Part shown: positions 38,923-45,804 of the stretch, one piece after another
Layout of the letters: each line of letters opens with the position of its first letter
How positions within the stretch are numbered: the first letter of the stretch is position 1
Position numbers and translations under genes: made by a program
Notes under the pieces: generated by a model
What the model was told of the DNA's origin: nothing
The model's input: the letters and a program-made list of their open reading frames with translations, nothing else
Databases searched by the model: none
Assembly (NCBI GenBank): GCA_015067995.1
Contig: SVLJ01000007.1
Span: 40,403-104,402, forward strand
Length of the DNA stretch: 64,000 nt
Direction of reading: 5' to 3'
Origin: Oscillospiraceae bacterium
Lineage (GTDB): Bacteria; Bacillota; Clostridia; Oscillospirales; Oscillospiraceae

Positions 38923-38955
38923 AGTTGAAAATCTCCTTTGCAAAATATTTTTCTG

Positions 38956-39052
38956 CACGGGAGCCGCAACCATTTAGCACTTGAAAAGGCGTCCGAAACG
39001 GGCGAAGTCGGGCACTTTTTCAACTGCTAAAGGCTGTATCACGGCTCCTGTG
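38956..39052 (-). promoter_or_regulatory. Long-range stem-loop in the pnp 5' leader
   Basis: Minus-strand CACAGGAGCCG...TTTAGCAGTTGAAAA...TTTTCAAGTGCTAAA...CGGCTCCCGTG nested complementarity between rpsO and pnp. Confidence 0.65.
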
Positions 39053-39122
39053 CCGGTTGATAAGAGGGTGTGGAATATGAAAGGAAGGACGGTGCGGTAT
39101 GCACACCGTCCTTCGGCAGTCA

Positions 39123-39401
39123 TTACTTACGGATGCCCAGCTTGGCGATCAGAGCGCGGTAACGCTCGATGTCCTTCTTCTGCAGGTAGTCCAGCAGACG
39201 GCGGCGCTGGCCGACCATCTTGAACAGACCACGACGGGAGTGGTTGTCCTGGGGGTTCATCTGCAGGTGAGCGGTGAGGTCAGCAATGCGCTGGGTCAGG
39301 ATAGCGACCTGAACCTCGGGAGAGCCGGTGTCGGACTCGTGAGTGCGGTTTGCCTCGATGATGGCAGTCTTCTGTTCTTTACGCAGCATGGATATTTCCA
39401 C
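39123..39401 (-). CDS. rpsO: 30S ribosomal protein S15
   Basis: [54 protein letters not shown]. Confidence 0.97.
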   Translation of the reverse strand: MEISMLRKEQKTAIIEANRTHESDTGSPEVQVAILTQRIADLTAHLQMNPQDNHSRRGLFKMVGQRRRLLDYLQKKDIERYRALIAKLGIRK

Positions 39402-39650
39402 CTTTCAAAAATGTTTCCGTGATACTGCGCCCCGGGCCGGTGAAAGTCCTCGGAACGAAGCGTCCGGATGCTTCTGCACGATACGCGTGCTTAGCAAATA
39501 TATCACACAAAATCTCCAATGTAAAGGGAAAAATGCAAAAAAACCGGAAAACGGCGACAAAATCCTGTGAAAATGCAAAGGCAAGTCACCGTAGAAGAAC
39601 TTTTTTCGCTGCCAAATTTCCTATTGACAGGAAAATCCAGCCGTGCTATG

Positions 39651-39696
39651 CTAACTGTACTAATACACATAATACAGTTAGTACACACATAATACA
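39651..39696. promoter_or_regulatory. Candidate GntR (YtrA-type) operator/promoter region
   Basis: CTAACTGTA-ctaatacacataa-TACAGTTAG inverted repeat plus a further GTACACACATAATAC repeat just upstream of the GntR operon. Confidence 0.5.
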
Positions 39697-39707
39697 GGAG
39701 GTGCGAC

Positions 39708-39794
39708 ATGGCATTTTCTATGGTGTTTCTGTTGGGCATCGGTGCGCTGGTGCTGATAACAGGTATGATTTTGGTAATGTTTTTAAGGAGGTGA
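39708..39794 (+). CDS. 28-aa small membrane peptide leading the GntR-ABC operon
   Basis: MAFSMVFLLGIGALVLITGMILVMFLRR preceded by AGGAGGTG; its 3' end carries the GGAGGTG used by the gntR start. Confidence 0.5.
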   Translation: MAFSMVFLLGIGALVLITGMILVMFLRR

Positions 39795-39798
39795 GCGG

Positions 39799-40161
39799 GT
39801 GATCAGTTTAAACTACAGGGATTCACGCCCCATCTATGAGCAGATCCGGGACGGCCTGCGGAAACTGATCGTCACAGGCGCTCTGGCTGCGGATGAAAAG
39901 CTTCCCTCCGTCCGTGCGCTGGCGGCGCAGCTGGCCATCAACCCCAACACCATCCAGCGTGCCTATACGGAGCTGGAGCAGGAGGGGTACATCTACTCCA
40001 TCCCCGGCAAAGGCAGCTTTGCCGCCGGAGATACGGGAGCAGGTAACCGGAGAAGGAAGGAACTGGAGTCGCAGCTGCGTGAAGTTTTGCGGGAGCTGAA
40101 GTATCTGGGCGTGAGGCCGGAGGAACTGAAAGTTCTCATAGAGGAGGAATACCATGATTGA
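39799..40161 (+). CDS. GntR family transcriptional regulator (YtrA-like)
   Basis: GTG start; RPIYEQIRDGLRKLIVTGALAADEKLPSVRALAAQLAINPNTIQRAYTELEQEGYIYSIPGKGSF. Confidence 0.94.
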   Translation: MISLNYRDSRPIYEQIRDGLRKLIVTGALAADEKLPSVRALAAQLAINPNTIQRAYTELEQEGYIYSIPGKGSFAAGDTGAGNRRRKELESQLREVLRELKYLGVRPEELKVLIEEEYHD

Positions 40162-41050
40162 AATCAAAAATGTGACCAAGACCTTTGATGGGTTCACGGC
40201 CCTCCATGATGTGTCCCTGACGGTGCCTGCCGGCAGCGTGTACGGCCTGGTGGGTCCCAACGGTGCGGGCAAGTCCACGCTGATCCGCTGCCTCACCGGA
40301 ATCTACCGCCCTGACAACGGTACGCTGAAGGCGGATGGACAGGAGGTCTGGGAGAATGCGGCTCTGAAAAGCCGCATCGCTGCCATTCCCGACGACTGGT
40401 ACTATTTCATGCAGGCCAACGTCAGGGATATGATGCACTTCTACAAGGGTTTTTATCCCCGCTTCTCCATGGAGCGGTATGAGAAGCTGAAGGAAGTGTT
40501 CAACATCGACGAAAAGCGCACCATCCGGCGTCTGTCAAAGGGTATGCAGAAGCAGGTGGCCTTCTGGCTCACCATGTGCTGTATGCCGGACTATCTGGTA
40601 CTGGATGAGCCGGTGGACGGTCTGGACCCGGTGATGCGCCGTCAGGTGTGGTCTCTGGTAATGAACGACGTTTCCGAGCGGGGAACCACGGTGCTGGTCA
40701 GCTCCCACAACCTCCGCGAGCTGGAGGATGTGTGCGACCATGTGGGTATTCTGGAACGGGGCAGCGTGCTGCTGGAGCGTTCTCTTGCCCAGCTGCAGGA
40801 CAACATGGTGAAGCTGCAGGTGGTGTTCCCCGACGGCGTCACCGAGGTGCCGGCAGACCTGCCGGTGCTCCACGCGTCCCGCATCGGACGCATTCATACC
40901 CTCATCATGCGCATGAGCGCGGAGGAGGCATCCAATCTTCTTATGAAATATTCTCCGCTGCTGGTGGACGCTGTGCCCCTGACACTGGAGGAGATCTTTA
41001 TCTATGAACTGGGAGGGACGGATTATGCTGTCAAAGACATCGTACTTTAA
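40154..41050 (+). CDS. ABC transporter ATP-binding protein
   Basis: GLVGPNGAGKSTLIRCLTGI; LSKGMQKQVAFWLTM; YLVLDEPVDGLDP. Confidence 0.95.
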   Translation: MIEIKNVTKTFDGFTALHDVSLTVPAGSVYGLVGPNGAGKSTLIRCLTGIYRPDNGTLKADGQEVWENAALKSRIAAIPDDWYYFMQANVRDMMHFYKGFYPRFSMERYEKLKEVFNIDEKRTIRRLSKGMQKQVAFWLTMCCMPDYLVLDEPVDGLDPVMRRQVWSLVMNDVSERGTTVLVSSHNLRELEDVCDHVGILERGSVLLERSLAQLQDNMVKLQVVFPDGVTEVPADLPVLHASRIGRIHTLIMRMSAEEASNLLMKYSPLLVDAVPLTLEEIFIYELGGTDYAVKDIVL

Positions 41051-43130
41051 TGCCACGCTGTTTCGCAAAAACCTGACCCGGTTCTGGCCGCTGTGGGGTA
41101 TGGCCAGCTTCTTCGGCGCCATCTTCCCGCTGGCTCTGCTGGTGCAGGTGCTGCAGAATTACCGCTTTATAGCGGATGTGGTGGGTCTGGAGATGACCCA
41201 GGCTTATTATGCCGTGGTGGCTTACGGTGTGCCCATCATCTCCCTGTGTTACGCCATCCTCTGCGCCATGTGTGTGTGGAACTACCTTTATAATGCCCGC
41301 AGCGTTGGATTTCTGCATACGCTGCCCATCCGCAGGGAGGGACTGTTCGTTACAAACTTCCTCTCCGGTATGGTGATGATGGCCATTCCCTATGCCATCA
41401 CCGGCATCCTGTGTGTGCTGGTGTCTGTACTGGCAGGCGGCCTGGACCTCAAGGGTATTCTGATCACCATTCTGGCGGTGGTCGGCGAGAGTTTCTTCTA
41501 CTTCTCCGGCGCAACGCTGGTGGCGTTTATCACCTCCAACATCATGGCGCTGCCGGTTTTGTACTTTATCTTCCAATTCCTGGCGGTACTGCTGGATCTG
41601 CTGATCTCCGTTTTTGCACAGGGCTTCTTCTTCGGATACCAGGGAGAGTTTACCGGCGCGGTGAATTTCCTCAGCCCCACTGTGTTCCTGATGGAGAATA
41701 TCCGTCCCCACAACGTCTATGAGGAGATCCCCTCGGATGTGGTGTACAACGGTGTTCAGGAATACACCCGCGTTCTGACGGATGTAGAACTGGAGAACGG
41801 CTGGCTCATCCTCGTATACGCACTGGTGGGCGTGCTGCTGACGGCTGCTGCGTGGCTGCTGTATCAGCGCCGCCGCAGCGAGTCTGCCGGTGAGGTGGTG
41901 GCTGTGGGCTGGATGAAGCCCATATTCCGCTACGGTGTGTCCTTCTGCGGCGCGCTGGCGGGCGGCCTGCTGCTGTACTATATGTTCTGGGGCATGTATC
42001 AGGGCGGCCAGTATTACGACCTGCTGCCGCTGCTGGTGTGTATGGCTGTGGCCGGTGCCATCGGTTACTATCTTGCTTCCATGCTGCTGGCCAAGAGCCT
42101 CCGGGTTTTTAAGGGCAGCTGGAAGGGTCTGGGTCTTGTGGCAATTACCGTGGCCATCGTCTGCGGCATCATGCACTTCGACCTGCTTGGCGTGGAGAGC
42201 CGTGTGCCTGATGCGGACTCCGTAGAGAGTGTGCAGGTGCGCATCAACGCATCCAACCATCTGAATGTCGTCGTTACAGAGCCGGAGGATATTGAGCGGG
42301 TACGTGAGGCACACCGTGCCGTGCTGGCACACCGGGACACCCTGATCTACCGGGATGCCAACAATTACATTGCCACCGATGCCAGCGGAAAGAGACTTTA
42401 TTATGAATACAGCTATCTGCGGTTGAATTATACGCTGAAAAGCGGACTGACGGTGGAGCGTCGCTATCCCGTCTACTATCTGCCGGAGGAAGTGGATCAG
42501 CCCGGTACCGCCGTCAATGCCCTGAAGGAGCTTTACAGCAGCGATGCTATCCAGTACGCCGATCTCATGGGCGGTATTGACAAAGGACGTATCGTTTCCG
42601 GTGAGCTGAGCTACCCCGCTCGTGCCATCAAACATGAGGACGGCTATATCAGCTGGGAATGGGATTTCAAGAGTCTGACCTCTGCCCAGGCAGAGGCGCT
42701 GGTGGAGGCTGTCCGCAAGGATATCGCCGCCGGCAGCTTCGGCCGCAACGCCTTTGACAATGAACGCTGGCAGAAGGAGACCTATGCCGCCAGTCTGCAC
42801 ATCTACTATAAGACGATTGAGAATGGTGAAATGATGGACTGGAATGACGGTCTGGATCTGAAATTCTCCGTCAACAGTACCCATCTCGTTGCCGAACTGG
42901 AGCGTCAGGGTATCCTCAACCGTACGCAGCTGTATACCGAGGAGCAGGTATACGCCTCTGATAAGTACGGCAATACCGCGGTGGTTCCCGAAAGCGCTAT
43001 CGTATACGCGAATCCCAACAGTGCTCCCACTGTGGAAGAGATTATCTCCGGCGCCATCAGCGAGAAGGAGTCCATCGGCATCATCGGCGGCGCGGACGGC
43101 CCTACGGCTGTCTTTGTCACCGGAGGCTAA
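41025..43130 (+). CDS. ABC transporter permease (ABC-2-like) with unusual OadB-signature-like C-terminal tail
   Basis: Multi-TM N-terminal half, extracytoplasmic-like domain, terminal ISEKESIGIIGGADGPTAVFVTGG. Confidence 0.85.
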   Translation: MLSKTSYFNATLFRKNLTRFWPLWGMASFFGAIFPLALLVQVLQNYRFIADVVGLEMTQAYYAVVAYGVPIISLCYAILCAMCVWNYLYNARSVGFLHTLPIRREGLFVTNFLSGMVMMAIPYAITGILCVLVSVLAGGLDLKGILITILAVVGESFFYFSGATLVAFITSNIMALPVLYFIFQFLAVLLDLLISVFAQGFFFGYQGEFTGAVNFLSPTVFLMENIRPHNVYEEIPSDVVYNGVQEYTRVLTDVELENGWLILVYALVGVLLTAAAWLLYQRRRSESAGEVVAVGWMKPIFRYGVSFCGALAGGLLLYYMFWGMYQGGQYYDLLPLLVCMAVAGAIGYYLASMLLAKSLRVFKGSWKGLGLVAITVAIVCGIMHFDLLGVESRVPDADSVESVQVRINASNHLNVVVTEPEDIERVREAHRAVLAHRDTLIYRDANNYIATDASGKRLYYEYSYLRLNYTLKSGLTVERRYPVYYLPEEVDQPGTAVNALKELYSSDAIQYADLMGGIDKGRIVSGELSYPARAIKHEDGYISWEWDFKSLTSAQAEALVEAVRKDIAAGSFGRNAFDNERWQKETYAASLHIYYKTIENGEMMDWNDGLDLKFSVNSTHLVAELERQGILNRTQLYTEEQVYASDKYGNTAVVPESAIVYANPNSAPTVEEIISGAISEKESIGIIGGADGPTAVFVTGG

Positions 43131-43194
43131 AAACATTAGCATCCCGGAGGCGGCAGCCGCCGCCTCCGGGGAGGACGGAATAGGAGGCACAGGA

Positions 43195-43623
43195 ATGAAA
43201 AAGCATGCGAAACCCGCTGTGCCGCTGCTGATCCTTGCGGCTGCCATAGTGACGGCTGCGCTTCTGGTGGTCAGTCTGCTGGGCGGAAAAACCGGTGGGG
43301 TGCACCGGGAGATCGGCGCCAGCGAGCAGTATACACACATGGATATCCGGCACGCTATGGCCGTGGTGGAGTGGAGATTCCGATTTGGCTTCCGGGGCTG
43401 CAGATTGCTGGAGCTGACTTATGATGAAGAATTCTCTGCTGCCCGCAGTGATGAATGGGCGGCGCAGTATGGAGCGGAGGAAGCCGTTGTTCTTACCTCC
43501 AGCTTTGAAGTCGGAGAAAGTGGCGGCAGTCTGAATCCCAACAGTACCTACCGCAATTATCAGTGGATTCTGACCCGCAGCAGCGGCGGCAGATGGGAAC
43601 TGCAGACCTGCGGTTACGGCTGA
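43195..43623 (+). CDS. Hypothetical membrane-anchored protein (DUF4829-like)
   Basis: MKKHAKPAVPLLILAAAIVTAALLVVSLLGG N-terminal TM; YTHMDIRHAMAVVEWRFRFGFRGCRLLELTYDEE. Confidence 0.6.
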   Translation: MKKHAKPAVPLLILAAAIVTAALLVVSLLGGKTGGVHREIGASEQYTHMDIRHAMAVVEWRFRFGFRGCRLLELTYDEEFSAARSDEWAAQYGAEEAVVLTSSFEVGESGGSLNPNSTYRNYQWILTRSSGGRWELQTCGYG

Positions 43624-43643
43624 CGGACATGGAAAGGATCGCC

Positions 43644-43970
43644 ATGAAAAAACGGTATTACATCATCCTGCTCTTTGTGGGCTTGCTCTGCTATCACTTC
43701 TTTGGCTGGGTGCCCAGGAGCGGCGAAGCCAAAGCGCGATATTTCAACCAGTGTTTTCCGCTGAAGGGCGAGCGCATCGTGGCGGTGGAGGGGCTGAATG
43801 TCACCTCCGGCGCTGGTATCCGGGGCAAGAAACGTTTCATGGTCACCACTGACAAAGGCTCGGAATGGCTGTACAAAGCGGAAGTGATTTTTAAAGTACT
43901 GCCGGGGCAGATCGGTCCCGATTATCGGATCACCAAAGTCGATAAAATCCTCATTTCCGGTTCGGCGTAA
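43644..43970 (+). CDS. Hypothetical protein with N-terminal TM
   Basis: MKKRYYIILLFVGLLCYHFFGW...; 108 aa. Confidence 0.6.
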   Translation: MKKRYYIILLFVGLLCYHFFGWVPRSGEAKARYFNQCFPLKGERIVAVEGLNVTSGAGIRGKKRFMVTTDKGSEWLYKAEVIFKVLPGQIGPDYRITKVDKILISGSA

Positions 43971-44090
43971 GGGGAGAAATCAAAAAGAAAAATTTTCCCA
44001 AAAGCTGCAACATTTCCCCGGGAAAATCGTCTTATCCATATAGGAGGATATTTCCGGAAGCCTGAGGATATCTTTTGTGTAAGGAGAGAG

Positions 44091-44267
44091 ATGGGAATGG
44101 AAAACAACCTGTGTGCCGAGACCCTGTGGCGTGTCTGGATCGATACCGAAAACCGTATCGTCTCTTTCCATGAGGCAGACGGCTGTCAACTGATGGAGTT
44201 TCAGAACCATGAGCTGTATGTGAGCTATATCACCGGCTTTTTGGGCAAGAACTACCGTTATCAATAA
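44091..44267 (+). CDS. 58-aa hypothetical protein
   Basis: MGMENNLCAETLWRVWIDTENRIVSFHEADGCQLMEFQNHELYVSYITGFLGKNYRYQ; RBS-like AAGGAGAG; not in the ORF track because of its length. Confidence 0.6.
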   Translation: MGMENNLCAETLWRVWIDTENRIVSFHEADGCQLMEFQNHELYVSYITGFLGKNYRYQ

Positions 44268-44311
44268 CGATCCGCATTGGCGGAAAACCGAAAGAGAGAG
44301 GAGGGCTGCAC

Positions 44312-44632
44312 ATGCTGGTGGCCTTTGGAGAATTGACGCCCCTTGCCTGGGGACTTGTGGGTGTGACGGCCCTGTTCGTCACCCAGCTTCTGCTGTGCTT
44401 CCGTGCCCGGAGCCGGGTGCTGCGGAGCATGCCGGTACTGCTGGTGATGGCCGGCCTTTTATACAGCGGTGCCACCTATGCGGGGCTGTTCGGCAGCTAT
44501 TCCGCCGGCGCCATTTCCGGCAACCAGCTGGCGGGTCTGATCTGCGCCATCGTCGTGGGTATCGCCGCCTTTGGCGTGGCGCTGGCGTGGCTGGTGTACG
44601 GCGTTGTCATGTTCGCCGTGGACAGGTATTGA
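44312..44632 (+). CDS. Hypothetical 106-aa membrane protein
   Basis: Three predicted hydrophobic stretches. Confidence 0.65.
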   Translation: MLVAFGELTPLAWGLVGVTALFVTQLLLCFRARSRVLRSMPVLLVMAGLLYSGATYAGLFGSYSAGAISGNQLAGLICAIVVGIAAFGVALAWLVYGVVMFAVDRY

Positions 44633-44658
44633 AAAACAGAATCAGGGAGCGTGGCGGT

Positions 44659-44853
44659 ATGAAAGCACTAAAAATCGGCGGCTGGCTGCTGCTGGCGGCT
44701 TCGGTGAGCCACTGTCTGACGGGGATCGTCAGCGGCGAGTTTCGCTATCCATCCATGCGAGCCTTCTGGCTCACCGTTGTGTCTGCTGTATGCCTGCTGC
44801 TTTCGATCTTGATGTTTATCGTTCTTGCGGTAAAAAAGACAAAAGGAAAATAA
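44659..44853 (+). CDS. Hypothetical 64-aa membrane protein
   Basis: MKALKIGGWLLLAASVSHCLTGIVSGEFRYPSMRAFWLTVVSAVCLLLSILMFIVLAVKKTKGK. Confidence 0.6.
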   Translation: MKALKIGGWLLLAASVSHCLTGIVSGEFRYPSMRAFWLTVVSAVCLLLSILMFIVLAVKKTKGK

Positions 44854-44899
44854 CGGTGTGTCCGCCGCCGTCCGGCGGATAACCATGGAGGAGAACGTG

Positions 44900-45337
44900 A
44901 TGAGAAAACATCTGTGCAGGTTTTTGTGTCTCTGCCTGAGTATTTCTTTGCTGACACTGCTGACCGCTTGCGGCGGCTATTCCCAAAAGCTGATGGGCGT
45001 ATGGGAACGGGACGACGATGTTCTGGGAAACGATGTGACGTTTGCTTCTCTGGGGAGCGAGGACTTATTTGATACGGATGGGTTTTTCGATATGATGCGT
45101 GCGGCCACATCCGTGCGTTTCGGCGCGGAGGAAGCTGCGGTCATGTGCCTGCGGAATCTTGATGGAACGGAGCGTGACATGGATTTCCGTTATGCGGCCT
45201 CGGACGATACACTGACCATTGATCCTCACGAAAGCAAGTGGAGCTGCGGCCTGGGGTATGTGCTGAAGGACAGGGGAAAGACACTGGTCATCGACATGGG
45301 CCCCAAGGGGAGCGTGACATTTTCGAAGGTTGATTGA
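44900..45337 (+). CDS. Putative lipoprotein of unknown function
   Basis: MRKHLCRFLCLCLSISLLTLLTAC lipobox; LMGVWERDDDVLG lipocalin-like/DUF start. Confidence 0.65.
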   Translation: MRKHLCRFLCLCLSISLLTLLTACGGYSQKLMGVWERDDDVLGNDVTFASLGSEDLFDTDGFFDMMRAATSVRFGAEEAAVMCLRNLDGTERDMDFRYAASDDTLTIDPHESKWSCGLGYVLKDRGKTLVIDMGPKGSVTFSKVD

Positions 45338-45469
45338 ATGCCGTGACTTCGGGCAGATATACACAGAAACCGGGACTTTGTGGAAAACGAAGTCCCTTTT
45401 CTACGCCAAAAGCGGGTAAAATCCGCCTTTTACCCGGAAAAACGTTGACAAATGGGCAAAACGTGGTAT

Positions 45470-45760
45470 GATAATGGGGCAAAATCGGATATCAGGCGTT
45501 GAAAAGGACGAGTAACTTTCCTGCCGCTGCCAAGAGAACCGCCGGTTGGTGTAAGGCGGTGAGGGGCGGAAAGCGAAGATCACCTTGGAGCCTCCTGCTG
45601 AAAGACGACGCGAGTAGGTGTGGACGATTGATGCCCGTTACAGCATCAGCCTGTGTTGGCAGGCGCAGAGCGGCCGTTTTCCGCGAGGGGACGGCAACCG
45701 AGAGTGGTACCGCAGAGTGTTCGCACTTTGTCTCTTGACGGAGACAAGGTGCGTTTTTGT
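45470..45760 (+). promoter_or_regulatory. T-box leader upstream of ileS
   Basis: Specifier AUC (45579-45581) in GCGAAGAUCACCUUGG; GAGUGGUACCGCAGAG T-box motif; terminator GCACTTTGTCTC-ttgacg-GAGACAAGGTGC-GTTTTTGTTTT. Confidence 0.93.
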
Positions 45761-45804
45761 TTTGTCATCAATTTACTTTTTCAATAAAAAGGAGAGACGC
45801 GGAT

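Noticed and set aside
36766-38928. 720-aa plus-strand ORF spanning the whole pnp gene
   Set aside because: Exact antisense of pnp; open only because codon usage in pnp avoids codons that read as stops on the other strand. Composition (Gly/His/Asp/Val-rich) is typical of shadow ORFs.
41031-43340. 769-aa minus-strand ORF antisense to the ABC permease
   Set aside because: Shadow ORF; the sense strand has coherent TM topology and operon context.
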